64,000 bases of DNA from an uncultured Hyphomonas sp. (GCF_963675305.1 NZ_OY776147.1:806001-870000); one strand, 5' to 3'; shown: positions 42,512-52,234, numbered from the stretch's first letter. Numbers and translations are program-made. Notes: generated from the sequence alone by a model not told the origin.

Positions 42512-42528
42512 TTGCGAATTATTCTCAA
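42512..42528 (+). promoter_or_regulatory. Fur box upstream of the ferric ABC transporter
   Basis: TTGCGAATTATTCTCAA is a near-perfect inverted repeat of the 7-1-7 Fur type (compare TGAGAATNATTCTCA). It lies 40 bases before the substrate-binding-protein start, where Fur would shut the promoter under iron-replete conditions. Confidence 0.75.
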
Positions 42529-42568
42529 CTATGTTTGATGGCCTGAAAAGCAGAAAACAGGCTCTGAT

Positions 42569-43642
42569 ATGACCGGAATTCGCCTATGGCTCACCGCCGC
42601 CACCGTCCTCCTCGCCTCATGCGGGAACCCAGGCACGCCTGCCCCGGATTCAGGCAAATCTGTAGCTGAATCAGGGGACAAGCCGCAGAATGCCGGAGTC
42701 CTGAATGTTTACTCCGCGCGCCACTATGATTCCGACAAGGCCATGTACAAGGCCTTCGAAGAGGAGACGGGCATCAAGGTCCGCTTCCGCGAATCGGGCG
42801 CACCGGAACTTCTGGAAACCATGAAAGCCGAGGGCGATGCGAGCCCGGCGGACGTCGTGATTTCGTCCGACGCTGGCACGCTGTACCGTTTCGAAGCAGC
42901 CGGTCTGCTGCAGCCAGTGCAGGATCCGGTACTGGACGAAAAGATCCCGGAACATTTCCGCCAGAAGGATGGCTACTGGTTCGGGCTCGCCCGCCGGGTG
43001 CGCGTCATCGCTTATGACCCGGAACGTGTCGCACCTGAGGAGGTGGCCCATTACAGCGACCTGGCCGACCCGCGCTTCAAAGGCGAGGTCTGCATGCGCT
43101 CCTCGACCAATATCTACAATCTCTCCCTGATGGGGGAGCTGATCGGCCGGATGGGGCATGACGCCGCCCAGGCCTGGGCCGACGGCGTGGTCGCGAATTT
43201 CGCCCGTCCGCCGCAGGGCGGGGACATTACCCAGATCGAGTCGATCGCTGCCGGCGAGTGTTCGGTCGCCCTGACAAACCATTACTACTATGTCCGCATG
43301 GCCACCGGCGCGCCGAGCCAGCAGGCTGCGGCTGCCAAGGTGAAGCTCAGCTTCCCCGAACAGGACACGACCGGCACGCATGAGAATGTCACCGGGGCGG
43401 GTATCGCGGCCCATGCACCGCATCGTGAGAATGCGATCCGGTTCATCGAATGGCTTGCCAGTGTCGATGGCCAGGGCTGGCTGACGCTTGAAACCAAGGA
43501 ATACCCGATGATCGAAGGCGCATCGCTGCCGGAAGGGCTGGATGCCCTGCCGGATTTCAAGCGCAGCGACTTCCCGCTGGACGAACTGGGCACGCACCAG
43601 TCCGAAGCGCAGGAGATCTATGACAAGGCCGGCTGGAACTGA
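42569..43642 (+). CDS. Ferric iron ABC transporter, substrate-binding lipoprotein
   Basis: Periplasmic Fe(III)-binding protein of 357 residues, FbpA/FutA type. The signal (LWLTAATVLLASC) has a lipobox ending at Cys17. Family features are NVYSARHYDSDKAMYKAF at the N-terminal lobe, DVVISSDAGTLYRFE, and the tyrosine-rich site NHYYYVRMATG that binds iron. It is the first gene of a three-gene importer operon with a Fur box 40 bases upstream. Confidence 0.92.
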   Translation: MTGIRLWLTAATVLLASCGNPGTPAPDSGKSVAESGDKPQNAGVLNVYSARHYDSDKAMYKAFEEETGIKVRFRESGAPELLETMKAEGDASPADVVISSDAGTLYRFEAAGLLQPVQDPVLDEKIPEHFRQKDGYWFGLARRVRVIAYDPERVAPEEVAHYSDLADPRFKGEVCMRSSTNIYNLSLMGELIGRMGHDAAQAWADGVVANFARPPQGGDITQIESIAAGECSVALTNHYYYVRMATGAPSQQAAAAKVKLSFPEQDTTGTHENVTGAGIAAHAPHRENAIRFIEWLASVDGQGWLTLETKEYPMIEGASLPEGLDALPDFKRSDFPLDELGTHQSEAQEIYDKAGWN

Positions 43643-43653
43643 GGCAGACACGC

Positions 43654-45291
43654 TTGGCCGGTCTTTCCCTTCCCGCGCGGGTGTTCCTGCCCAAGCGCCT
43701 GAACCTCCGGCCTGCTGACGGGCCGGCTGTGCTGGCCGGTGCCATCATTGCCGTACCCGTTGTGTCGGTTCTGCTGGCCGCCGTGTTCATGGGCGGCGGG
43801 GAGGCATGGCAGCACATCCGCGACACGCTGATGGTGCCCTACCTTGGCGGCACGCTGGGCACGCTGGCCATGGCCGCCTTCTTCATGCTCGCCTTTGCCG
43901 TCCCGGCAGCCTGGCTTGTGACCATGCATGACTTTCCGGGACGGCCGGTCTTCGAATGGCTTCTGATCCTGCCGCTGGCGGCGCCCGGCTATGTGCTGGC
44001 CTATGCCTGGGGCGACCTGATGGGCGTCGGCGGGCCGCTTCAGTCTGCTCTTCGCGATCTGACCGGCTGGTCGGCGCGGGACTACTGGTTCCCGTCCATG
44101 CGGTCGGTGCCGGGCCTCGCCTTCGTGCTGGCCAGCGGTCTCTATCCTTATGTCTATCTCACAGCGCGCACGGCGTTTGTCTCCCAGTCCATCTGTGCGC
44201 TGGAAGCGGCGCGCAGCCTCGGGGCATCGCCGCTGCGCAGTTTCTGGAGCGTCGTCCTGCCGGCGGCCCGGCCGGCGATTGCCGCCGGTCTGGCGCTCGC
44301 CCTGATGGAGACGGCGGCAGATTATGGCGCGGCGGAGTATCTGGGCGTGCCGACCCTGACCTTCGGCATCGTCCGCGCCTGGAAGAGTTTCGGGGAACCG
44401 GCGGCTGCGGCGCGTCTTGCGGTCATCCTTCTGGTGCTGGTCGTCGGCCTTTTGCTTTCCGAGCGGTGGAGCCGGGGGCGGGCGGGCAGCCAGCAAAGCT
44501 CCACCCGCTGGCGGGCGGTTTCCCGCACGAAGCTCGGCGGTCTCTGGGGCTGGGGCGCGGCGCTCTTCTGTCTGGTCGGTTTTTCCATCGGTTTCCTTTT
44601 GCCTGTTTCGCGTCTTGTCTGGCGGGCGCTGGAAGCCCGGGAATATGTCGCCCCCGTCGGCGAGGCGCTGAAGAACACGCTGATCCTGGCCGGGGCAGGG
44701 GCAGCCTTCGGGTTCGTGCTGGCGCTGGTGATTGCGCTGGCAGGACGCGGCAAGGGGCCGGGCGCTGCCTTTGCGCGGCTGACGGCCTCGTCTGCCTATG
44801 CCATTCCGGGAGCTGTGCTGGCGCTGGGCGCGCTGGTCGTTCTGGGAGGGCTGGGTTTGACGCTGACAGGGATTGTGCCGGTGCTGGCATTGGCCTGGGT
44901 CTATGCCAGCCGGTTCACGACAACCGGGGCCGAACCGATGGTGGCGGCGCTGGCGCGCGCGCCTGCCTCTCTTGGGCATGCTGCGGAAAGCCTTGGCGCG
45001 TCTCCGCTGCGCCGCGCGCGGGAGGTGGACCTGCCGATTGCCCTGTCCGGGGCGAGTGCCGGGGCGCTCATCCTGTTTGTCGAATGTCTGAAGGAATTAC
45101 CGGCGACCCTGATGCTGCGTCCGTTCAGCTGGGACACGCTGGCGGTGCGCGCCAATGCCTATGCGTCTGACGAACGGCTGGCCGCCGCCGCCTTGCCGGC
45201 CTTGTTGATCACCGCAGCGGGCCTGATCCCGGTGATCCTGCTGTCCTGGCGTCTGTCACATTCGCGGCCCGGTGAGCACACCCATGAGTGA
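43654..45291 (+). CDS. Ferric iron ABC transporter, permease
   Basis: Inner-membrane permease of 545 residues made of two fused permease halves, as in FbpB/AfuB. The many helices include AVLAGAIIAVPVVSVLLAAV and AFGFVLALVIALAG. Both halves carry an EAA-like loop: LEAARSLGASPLRSFWSVVL and AESLGASPLRRAREVDLPIA. It starts at a TTG 11 bases after the binding-protein stop, with no better ATG nearby, and overlaps the ATPase gene by 8 bases. Confidence 0.9.
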   Translation: MAGLSLPARVFLPKRLNLRPADGPAVLAGAIIAVPVVSVLLAAVFMGGGEAWQHIRDTLMVPYLGGTLGTLAMAAFFMLAFAVPAAWLVTMHDFPGRPVFEWLLILPLAAPGYVLAYAWGDLMGVGGPLQSALRDLTGWSARDYWFPSMRSVPGLAFVLASGLYPYVYLTARTAFVSQSICALEAARSLGASPLRSFWSVVLPAARPAIAAGLALALMETAADYGAAEYLGVPTLTFGIVRAWKSFGEPAAAARLAVILLVLVVGLLLSERWSRGRAGSQQSSTRWRAVSRTKLGGLWGWGAALFCLVGFSIGFLLPVSRLVWRALEAREYVAPVGEALKNTLILAGAGAAFGFVLALVIALAGRGKGPGAAFARLTASSAYAIPGAVLALGALVVLGGLGLTLTGIVPVLALAWVYASRFTTTGAEPMVAALARAPASLGHAAESLGASPLRRAREVDLPIALSGASAGALILFVECLKELPATLMLRPFSWDTLAVRANAYASDERLAAAALPALLITAAGLIPVILLSWRLSHSRPGEHTHE

Positions 45292-46282
45292 TAGCCTGTC
45301 TGCCATCGGGGTGAGCCGTGCCTATCACGGCGTACGCGTGGTCGATTCCGTATCGCTCGACCTGAAGCCCGGCGCGATTACCGCGCTGCTTGGCGGATCG
45401 GGTGCGGGCAAGTCCACGCTGCTGCGCCTGTTTGCCGGACTGGAGCCGGTGGATGATGGCGAGATCCGGCTGGGCGGCCGGGTGTTGTCGTCAACGAAAA
45501 CCACAGTCGCGCCGGACAAGCGCCGGATCGGGCTGATCTTTCAGGATTTTGCGCTGTTTCCGCACCTGACCGCGCTGCAGAACGTGCAGTTCGGTCTGAA
45601 GCCGCTCGGCAAGGAAGCGGCGCAGGCCGAAGCCCTCGCCTGGCTGGGGCGCCTTGGCCTCACACAACGGGCCGATGCCTATCCGCATGAATTGTCGGGT
45701 GGGGAGCAGCAGCGCGTCGCCATTGCGCGGGCGCTGGCGCCGAAGCCCGCAGCGATCCTGATGGACGAACCGTTCTCGGGCCTCGACCCGGCCTTGCGCG
45801 CCAGTGTGCGCGACGAGGCGCTGGAAGCGGTACGGGCGGCAGACATTCCCGCACTGCTGGTGACGCACGATCCAATGGAAGCGCTGGAAGCGGCGGATCA
45901 TGTCGCGATCATGCGCGGTGGCAGGATCCGGCAGGAAGGCCCAGCGGCCGAAGTGTACATGAACCCGGTCAGCGCCGATGTGGCGGCCTCGCTTGGCCCG
46001 GTGAACCGGATGGCTGCGGCGGATGTTCCGCCCGGCCTGGCCGAGGCGGCAGAAGGAACGGAACTGGTCGTACGCCCGGAAGGAATCTCCCTCGATCCGG
46101 CCTCCGGTGTGCGCGCAAAGGTGCTGGCCAGCCAGGTGACAGGCGCGATGACGCGTCTGGTTCTGGACGTGAGCGGGCACCGTCTCGTGGCGCTGGTGCC
46201 GCGTCATCAGGCGCCGAAAGCCGGCGAAGAGACCGGAATCCGGCTCGATCCGGCGCTTTCGTTCATCTTCCCCTCAGCTTGA
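45284..46282 (+). CDS. Ferric iron ABC transporter, ATP-binding protein
   Basis: ATPase of the iron importer, about 332 residues. Walker A LLGGSGAGKSTLLRLFAG, signature LSGGEQQRVAIARAL, Walker B AILMDEPFSGLD, His loop LLVTHDPMEAL, then a C-terminal TOBE-like regulatory domain. The ATG at 45284 is preferred; a GTG at 45272 adds four residues. The overlap with the permease shows coupled translation. Confidence 0.92.
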   Translation: MSDSLSAIGVSRAYHGVRVVDSVSLDLKPGAITALLGGSGAGKSTLLRLFAGLEPVDDGEIRLGGRVLSSTKTTVAPDKRRIGLIFQDFALFPHLTALQNVQFGLKPLGKEAAQAEALAWLGRLGLTQRADAYPHELSGGEQQRVAIARALAPKPAAILMDEPFSGLDPALRASVRDEALEAVRAADIPALLVTHDPMEALEAADHVAIMRGGRIRQEGPAAEVYMNPVSADVAASLGPVNRMAAADVPPGLAEAAEGTELVVRPEGISLDPASGVRAKVLASQVTGAMTRLVLDVSGHRLVALVPRHQAPKAGEETGIRLDPALSFIFPSA

Positions 46283-46379
46283 GCCTGACATTTCTGTTAT
46301 TCTGTAGCTTCCCCCTCGCATTTACAGGCTGGGACCCGTAGATTCAGTGGAATAGGCGGAAAACGGAGACAGGACCCGC

Positions 46380-47783
46380 ATGGCCCGTAATTTCCTGCGA
46401 TATATCGCAATGGCAGCCGCCTCTGTGGTTGTTGCGGCTTCTGCCTCTGCGCAGGGCCTGATCCGGGATGCGGAGATCGAGGAAACGCTCCGAGAATGGA
46501 CCGATCCGATCCTCGAAGTGGCGGGGTTGGAACCCAGCGATGTCGGTCTCTACATCATCAACGATCCGTCGCTGAACGCCTTTGTGGCCAATGGCCAGAA
46601 TATCCACATCCATACCGGCCTGATTATCGCGGCGGACTCTCCGCTACAGATCAAGGGCGTTCTGGCGCACGAGACGTGCCACATCGCCTGCGGCCATACA
46701 GTCACCCGTGCCCGTGCGGCGGGGGTGGCCTCCCGCCCGGCGCTGATCTCGATCGGCCTTGGCATCCTGGCGATCGCGGCCGGGGAGGGCGGGGCCGGTG
46801 CCGCGCTGATCGGCTCTTCCCAACAGTTCGCCGCGCTCAATTTCTATGTTCACACCCGCTCCGAGGAGTCGATGGCCGATACGGCGGCGGTGTCCTATCT
46901 CACCCAGCTTGGCGAGTCGCCGGAAGGCATCGTGGAGTTCTTCGAGAAGTTCCGCGCGCAGGAAGTGATCTCGCAGGCGCGGCGTTACCCGTATTTCCGT
47001 TCCCACCCGCTGGCCTCTGACCGGATCCGCAATGTGCGGATGCTGGCGGACGAGTCTCCCACGCGGGACGTTCCGCCCACGGAGCGGGAGCAATACCAGT
47101 ATGAAATGATGCGCGCCAAGCTGATCGGCTTCCTCGACACGCCCGGCAAGGTGCGCCGGGAGTATCCCGACACCGACCAGAGCGAGCCCGCGCGCTATGC
47201 CCGGTCGATCGCGGCCATGCAGGCGTCCGACATGCAGGTGGCGCTGGACGACATCGATTCTCTGCTGGTGGACGAGCCGGACAATCCGTATTTCTGGGAG
47301 CTAAAGGGCCAGATCCTGTTCGAAGGCGGCCGGGCCGCGGAGTCGGTGGAGCCGCACCGCAAGTCGCTTGAGCTGAAGCCGGACCAGCCGCTTCTGCTGA
47401 TCAACTATGCGCGCTCGCTGAACGCGCGGGCCGAGCCGGGCGACATCGAGGAGGCAGAGACGGCCTTGCGCGATGCACTGATTGCCGAACCCAACAATGC
47501 CTTCGCCTGGCAGCAGCTGGCCATCACGCTGGAGAAACAGGGCCGCCGGGCCGAAGCCCAGCTGGCGACGGCAGAGTCGGCCTATGCTGTGGGGGACCTG
47601 CAGCGCGCCAACATCTTCGCCCACCGCGCCCGCGAACAGCTGGAACGCAATACGGTGAACTACCGCAGGGCTGACGACATCCTGCTGATCACGGACCCCA
47701 GCAATCCGGACAATCGCGACTTTTATGAACGTGTGTCCCGGCGGGGCGTGAACCAGTTCTCAATTACAGTCGGTGAGCACTGA
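46380..47783 (+). CDS. M48 metallopeptidase with TPR tail (BepA-like)
   Basis: Periplasmic zinc protease of 467 residues, like BepA/YfgC, which checks outer-membrane protein assembly. The signal peptide FLRYIAMAAASVVVAASASA is followed by the catalytic LAHETCHIACGHT (HExxH), a third ligand in RSEESMADTAAVSYL, then C-terminal TPR repeats (YFWELKGQILFEGGRAAESV; NAFAWQQLAITLEKQGRRAE). The following DsbA-like gene is on the same strand. Confidence 0.9.
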   Translation: MARNFLRYIAMAAASVVVAASASAQGLIRDAEIEETLREWTDPILEVAGLEPSDVGLYIINDPSLNAFVANGQNIHIHTGLIIAADSPLQIKGVLAHETCHIACGHTVTRARAAGVASRPALISIGLGILAIAAGEGGAGAALIGSSQQFAALNFYVHTRSEESMADTAAVSYLTQLGESPEGIVEFFEKFRAQEVISQARRYPYFRSHPLASDRIRNVRMLADESPTRDVPPTEREQYQYEMMRAKLIGFLDTPGKVRREYPDTDQSEPARYARSIAAMQASDMQVALDDIDSLLVDEPDNPYFWELKGQILFEGGRAAESVEPHRKSLELKPDQPLLLINYARSLNARAEPGDIEEAETALRDALIAEPNNAFAWQQLAITLEKQGRRAEAQLATAESAYAVGDLQRANIFAHRAREQLERNTVNYRRADDILLITDPSNPDNRDFYERVSRRGVNQFSITVGEH

Positions 47784-47884
47784 ATCCCTTCAACTTTCTG
47801 TTAGGTCCAATGGACGGGCATGCCCGCACCAGTATAGTCACGCCGAAACGAAACAGCCCGAAACGGGCCTGGAAAGGTATAGAT

Positions 47885-48631
47885 ATGATCCGCCCCCTGC
47901 TTGCGACCGCCGCTGTCGCCATGGTTGCCATGACCCCAGCCTGTGCCGAAGGCAACAAGGCGCCAGTCACAATGGAACGCGCCGAGCTTGAGACGATTAT
48001 TCACGAATATATCGTGACGCATCCCGAAGTGATCGAGGAAGCGATCATCGCCCTCAATGCCCGCGACCGCGCCAATGCCGCAAAAGAGGCCCAGCAAGCG
48101 ATCAGCCAGAACAAGGACCAGCTTTACAGTCTCGATACGGATCACTTTATCGGTCCGGCAGATGCCCCGGTGACTGTGGTCGAATTCTTCGATTACCGCT
48201 GCGGCTACTGCAAGCGTTCCATGCCTTTCGTGCAGGAACTGCCGGAGAAGTATGACAACAAGGTCCGCGTCGTCTTCAAGGAATATCCGATCTTTGGCGG
48301 CATCAGCGAAACAGCGGCGCTGGCGGCGCTCGCAGCTGGCAAGCAGGACAAGTATTACGACATGCATGTCGCGCTGATGAACCTGAAGTCGAACGACGAG
48401 CTGACCGAGAAGAAGATCGACGAGCTGGCCAAAGAGGTCGGCGTCGACGTCCGCAAGATGCGCGCCGACATGCAGTCGGTCGCCCTCAAGAAACAGCTGG
48501 ACGACATGCAGCGTCTTGGCCACGCCCTGAACCTCAGCGGCACGCCGGGCTTCTATGTCGGTGACACGGCCATCGAGGGCGCAGACGAGCAGGGCGTCCG
48601 GAACGCCATCAAGAAAGAGCTGGAAGGCTAA
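47885..48631 (+). CDS. DsbA-family thiol-disulfide oxidoreductase
   Basis: Periplasmic oxidoreductase of 248 residues. The signal peptide LLATAAVAMVAMTPACA is followed by an N-terminal helical segment (THPEVIEEAIIALNAR), as in ScsC/BdbD-like proteins. The thioredoxin fold carries the active site CGYC in FFDYRCGYCKRSMPF and the cis-proline region SGTPGFYVGD. The start at 47885 has AAAGGTAT upstream. It may form or shuffle disulfides in envelope proteins. Confidence 0.9.
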   Translation: MIRPLLATAAVAMVAMTPACAEGNKAPVTMERAELETIIHEYIVTHPEVIEEAIIALNARDRANAAKEAQQAISQNKDQLYSLDTDHFIGPADAPVTVVEFFDYRCGYCKRSMPFVQELPEKYDNKVRVVFKEYPIFGGISETAALAALAAGKQDKYYDMHVALMNLKSNDELTEKKIDELAKEVGVDVRKMRADMQSVALKKQLDDMQRLGHALNLSGTPGFYVGDTAIEGADEQGVRNAIKKELEG

Positions 48632-48634
48632 GCC

Positions 48635-49051
48635 TCAGATCGGCCTCGACGTGTCGTAGGGGCTGTCGAGCGAGAAGGCGGGGATCAGGGCGACCAGTTC
48701 GCCGCCTTCATCATCGACAAGGTCATAGGTGCCGCGCATCATGCCCGACGGGGCGGACAGTGGCGCACCGGACGTGTAGCTGAACCTTTCGCCGGGGCCG
48801 AGGGTTGGCGTCTGGCCGATCACGCCTTCGCCGTCGACTTCCTGCAGGCGGCCCATCGCATCGATGATTTCCCAGTGCCGCCGGATGATCGTCCAGGTCC
48901 GCTCGCTCTCATTTTCCACGTCGACCGTGTAGGACCACATGAAGCGGCCGGCCGCCGGTTCTGACTCGTCATACATGAATTTCGGGCGCACGCGGATGCG
49001 CACACCGTCGGTGACGTGTTCATACTGGGGTGGGGGCGACCTTCGAGCCAT
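48635..49051 (-). CDS. apaG: ApaG domain protein
   Basis: Small protein of 138 residues with an FnIII-like ApaG fold. The signature glycine-rich loop is VDGEGVIGQTPTLGPGERF, with the family's WTIIRRHWEIIDAMG strand before it. ApaG is tied to cobalt and magnesium efflux or to Ap4A metabolism in other bacteria, but its exact biochemical role is unsettled. It ends 3 bases from the DsbA-like stop and follows metZ on the minus strand. Confidence 0.92.
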   Translation of the reverse strand: MARRSPPPQYEHVTDGVRIRVRPKFMYDESEPAAGRFMWSYTVDVENESERTWTIIRRHWEIIDAMGRLQEVDGEGVIGQTPTLGPGERFSYTSGAPLSAPSGMMRGTYDLVDDEGGELVALIPAFSLDSPYDTSRPI

Positions 49052-49075
49052 TCGATGAAATTGCCCGTTGTTTGT

Positions 49076-50278
49076 TTACGCCTTGTTAAGAGCCTGAATC
49101 AGGTCCGCTTCAAGGTCGTCGGCATCTTCCAGACCGACCGAGAAACGGATCCATGAACGGTCCAGCCCCATCGTCGCCTGTTCCTCATCGCTGAGGGCAC
49201 GGTGTGTCGTGGTCGACGGGTGGCAGGCCAGGGATTTGGTGTCGCCGAGATTGTTGCAGATATCGACCAGTTCCAGCGAATTGAGGAAACGGAACGCCGC
49301 TTCCTGGCCTCCCTTCACGGACAGGGCCATCATCGTGCCGCCCATGCGCATCTGCTTCTTGTGGACCTCATAATGCGGGTGGTCCTTGCGGTGCGGATAG
49401 CGCACGGCGGCGATGGCGGGATGGTCGGCGATGGCGTCGGCGAGGCGCGCGGCACTGCGGCTTTGCTCTTCGACGCGCAGCTTCAGGGTTTCGAGGCCCT
49501 TGAGCACGACCCAGGCATTAAACGGCGAGGCGGCCGGGCCCATATGGCGCAGCCATGGGTCGTAGATCTCGGTCATCCGGGCTTCGTCACAGAGGATCGC
49601 GCCGGCCATGACACGACCCTGGCCATCCATGTGCTTGGTCGCGGAATAAACGACGACGTCGGCGCCAAGCTCCAGCGGCTTTTGCAGGATCGGCGTGGCG
49701 AAGACATTGTCGACCACCAGCAGGGCGCCGGCCTTGCGGCAAAGGGCTGAGACGGCAGCAATGTCGACACCGTCCAGCAGCGGGTTGGCCGGGCTTTCGA
49801 TCAGCACCAGCTGGCAGCCCTTGGCGATTTCGCGCTCCCAGGCCTCCATGTCGGCGCCGTCCACGAAGACGGTTTCAATGCCATATTTCGGCATCTGATT
49901 GGCGATGATCCAGCGGCAGGAGCCGAACAGGGCCTTGGCGGCCACAACCCGGTCGCCCGTTTTCAGCGGAGCCATGATGGCTGACGAAATTGCGCCCATG
50001 CCGGAGCCGGTGACGCGGCAGGTCTCAGCGCCTTCGATCAGGGCGAGGCGCTGCTGCAGCATCTCGCAGGTCGGGCTGCCATAGCGGGAATAGACGAAGC
50101 CCGGCTCTTCCCCTGCCATGCGGCGCATCGCCTGTTCGGCGCTGTCATAGGCATAACCGGACGTCAGGTAGAGCGCTTCGGCGATCTCTCCATGTTCGGA
50201 CCGCATGAGGCCGCCGCGCACCGCTTTGGTGGCAGGTTTCCAGCCTTTTTTGGCGTCTCCGCCCGATGCGTCTGCCAT
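49076..50278 (-). CDS. metZ: O-succinylhomoserine sulfhydrylase
   Basis: PLP enzyme of methionine synthesis that makes homocysteine from O-succinylhomoserine and sulfide. The 400 residues have the Cys/Met metabolism fold, with the PLP lysine in VVYSATKHMDGQGRVMAG and the family pattern GFVYSRYGSPTCEMLQQRLA. Length fits MetZ; a cystathionine gamma-synthase-like activity cannot be excluded. Divergent from the dCTP-deaminase gene across 64 bases. Confidence 0.9.
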   Translation of the reverse strand: MADASGGDAKKGWKPATKAVRGGLMRSEHGEIAEALYLTSGYAYDSAEQAMRRMAGEEPGFVYSRYGSPTCEMLQQRLALIEGAETCRVTGSGMGAISSAIMAPLKTGDRVVAAKALFGSCRWIIANQMPKYGIETVFVDGADMEAWEREIAKGCQLVLIESPANPLLDGVDIAAVSALCRKAGALLVVDNVFATPILQKPLELGADVVVYSATKHMDGQGRVMAGAILCDEARMTEIYDPWLRHMGPAASPFNAWVVLKGLETLKLRVEEQSRSAARLADAIADHPAIAAVRYPHRKDHPHYEVHKKQMRMGGTMMALSVKGGQEAAFRFLNSLELVDICNNLGDTKSLACHPSTTTHRALSDEEQATMGLDRSWIRFSVGLEDADDLEADLIQALNKA

Positions 50279-50342
50279 GGCAGCTTATTCCTTGTGTTTC
50301 CGTGTTTCGCCCTTATGCCTGAGAGGGCGAGGGGTGCAAGAG

Positions 50343-51359
50343 ATGGCACAGGATACAGGTGTTCTTCCCGACCGGGAAATCGAGGCGCTGGTGGCTTCCG
50401 GCGCCATCCGTACAGACACGCCGCTGGACGAGGGGCAGGTGCAGCCAGCCAGCCTCGACCTGCGCCTCGCCGAAGACGCCTACCGCCTGCGGGCGAGCTT
50501 CCTGCCCGGCAAGGATCGCACCGTCGCCGAGATGCTGCAGGAGCCGGGCATTCACCTGCACCGGATCGACCTGACCCAGGAGGGCGCGGTGCTGGAAACG
50601 GGGTGTGTCTACCTCGTGCCCCTTCAGGAACACCTCCGCCTGCCGGCTGGCATTGCCGCGCGGGCGAACCCGAAAAGCTCGACCGGCCGGATCGATGTGT
50701 TCACACGTCTGGTGACGAATCGGTCGCGCGCCTTTGATGAAGTGCCGACCGGCTATTCCGGCCCGCTCTACCTCGAAGTGTCGCCGCGGACCTTCCCGAT
50801 CATGGTGCGCCCGGGCGACCGGCTGGCGCAGATCCGGTTCAAGAAGAAGCGGCCGGACGCGCTGAAAGAGAAGGTCGTTTCGATCGACCTGGAACCGCCA
50901 GCAGGCCAGCCGGCCGGGTACCGGGCGAAGCACCATTCCGGCGTGGTCGACCTGCGCGGGATCGGTGCGCATGACGCGGCCCAGTTCTGGGAGCCGGTCT
51001 ATCCGCGCGATGGGCGGATCGTGCTGAACCCGGAAGAGTTCTACATCCTCGTCTCCCGCGAGACGGTGAAAGTGGCGCCGAACGAGGCCGCAGAAATGGC
51101 CCCCATCGCACCGGAGCTGGGGGAGTTCCGCGCCCATTATGCCGGCTTCTTCGATCCGGGCTTCGGCACCAATACCGGCGGCAGCCGTGCCGTGCTGGAG
51201 GTGCGTTCGCGCGATGTGCCCTTCATTCTGGAACACGGCCAGCCGGTGGCGAAGCTGATCTATGAACCGATGCTCGCCAAGCCCGCCGCGCTTTATGGCG
51301 GAAAAGGCTCCAACTATCAGGGCCAGGGCCTGAAACTGTCGAAGCATTTCCGGCTGTAG
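50343..51359 (+). CDS. 2'-deoxycytidine 5'-triphosphate deaminase (duplicated Dcd-type)
   Basis: Predicted dCTP deaminase of 338 residues, the long alphaproteobacterial type in which two Dcd-like beta-barrels are joined. It supplies dUTP for thymidylate synthesis. Seen motifs are QPASLDLRLAEDAYRLRASF, IAARANPKSSTGRIDVFTRL and, in the second half, GFFDPGFGTNTGGSRAVLEV. The ATG at 50343 is used because the longer frame from 50205 would overlap metZ. Confidence 0.88.
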   Translation: MAQDTGVLPDREIEALVASGAIRTDTPLDEGQVQPASLDLRLAEDAYRLRASFLPGKDRTVAEMLQEPGIHLHRIDLTQEGAVLETGCVYLVPLQEHLRLPAGIAARANPKSSTGRIDVFTRLVTNRSRAFDEVPTGYSGPLYLEVSPRTFPIMVRPGDRLAQIRFKKKRPDALKEKVVSIDLEPPAGQPAGYRAKHHSGVVDLRGIGAHDAAQFWEPVYPRDGRIVLNPEEFYILVSRETVKVAPNEAAEMAPIAPELGEFRAHYAGFFDPGFGTNTGGSRAVLEVRSRDVPFILEHGQPVAKLIYEPMLAKPAALYGGKGSNYQGQGLKLSKHFRL

Positions 51360-51365
51360 GAAAAC

Positions 51366-51386
51366 GGCGGGCAGTCCTGGCCCGCC
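51366..51386. terminator. Bidirectional hairpin between convergent genes
   Basis: GGCGGGC, loop agtcctg, GCCCGCC lies between the dCTP-deaminase stop and the GST-like gene stop. It forms a 7-bp GC stem in both transcripts. Confidence 0.55.
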
Positions 51387-51401
51387 CGCCGCTTCAAGGG
51401 A

Positions 51402-52142
51402 TCAGGCCGGGACGGGTTCCGGCATCGGCCATTCCGGCCACGTCACATGATCGAAGTAGCGCGCTTTCATCCTGTCGATATAGGCGGGCAGGTTGGCGTG
51501 CTTGCGGATAAGTCCCGTCAGCGGTGTGTCGAAGAACTCCGTGGCGCATGAGATCAGCACAGCTGACACGGCGGCATCGGCGCAGGTGGGTGCGTCGCCC
51601 AGCAGATAGTCCTGCTCGCCAAGCTGCATGGAGATCGTACTGATGTCCCAGCCTGCCAGTTGCATACGCTCGGCTTCGGTGAAGCGGCCCGTGCCTTCGC
51701 CCATCGTCGTTGCAGCGACGCCTTCGCGAACTTCCTTCAGCACGGCCGGACGGGCAGGCTCGGGAACATCCGAAAAGAACTGCGCAGGCCCCTTGTTGAA
51801 ATTGTCGTCCTTCATCCAGCGCTCATAGGCCATGATCTTCGCCAGCTGGCCTTCGGCCATGCGTTCCAGCGCCCAGCTGAGGGCGATGTCCTTGCCACTC
51901 ATGCCGTCATAGAGGCCTTTGCCGAGCTTGGCTTCATAGTGATGGCGGATGAAGTTGCTGTCCTCGATCAGCTGGCCGTCATCGATGACATAAGGCGCCT
52001 TGTGCTTTGGCACTGCGTCGAGATCCGCGATGGCGCGAGTGAAATCGACGCCCAGCATCTGCAGCTGGATGTCGGATTTCATGACAAAGGGGCTGGGCGA
52101 GGGGCAGCCGAACATGGGGCCCCATCCGTAGAACGTGATCAT
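51402..52142 (-). CDS. Glutathione S-transferase family protein
   Basis: Cytosolic GST-like protein of 246 residues. The N-terminal thioredoxin-like half (MITFYGWGPMFGCPSPSPFV, KAPYVIDDGQLIEDSNFIRH, with the cis-Pro and Glu-Ser contacts for glutathione) is followed by a helical half with GDAPTCADAAVSAVLIS, where the N-cap Asp of GSTs lies. The start at 52142 (MITFYGW) is chosen as the fold begins there. Divergent from the YafY-type regulator at 52235, which may control it. Confidence 0.88.
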   Translation of the reverse strand: MITFYGWGPMFGCPSPSPFVMKSDIQLQMLGVDFTRAIADLDAVPKHKAPYVIDDGQLIEDSNFIRHHYEAKLGKGLYDGMSGKDIALSWALERMAEGQLAKIMAYERWMKDDNFNKGPAQFFSDVPEPARPAVLKEVREGVAATTMGEGTGRFTEAERMQLAGWDISTISMQLGEQDYLLGDAPTCADAAVSAVLISCATEFFDTPLTGLIRKHANLPAYIDRMKARYFDHVTWPEWPMPEPVPA

Positions 52143-52234
52143 CGTCTTTCTCCTGGTTCGGGTTGCGATGAGGGCTTGATAGCGAAGGGCTGCTGACAGC
52201 ATGGTGTCAGCAGCGTGGCAGTAGGCTTCATTTC

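Noticed and set aside
43618..44979. Minus-strand frame rich in Arg, Gln and Pro opposite the iron permease
   Set aside because: Low-complexity antisense product of a GC-rich membrane gene.
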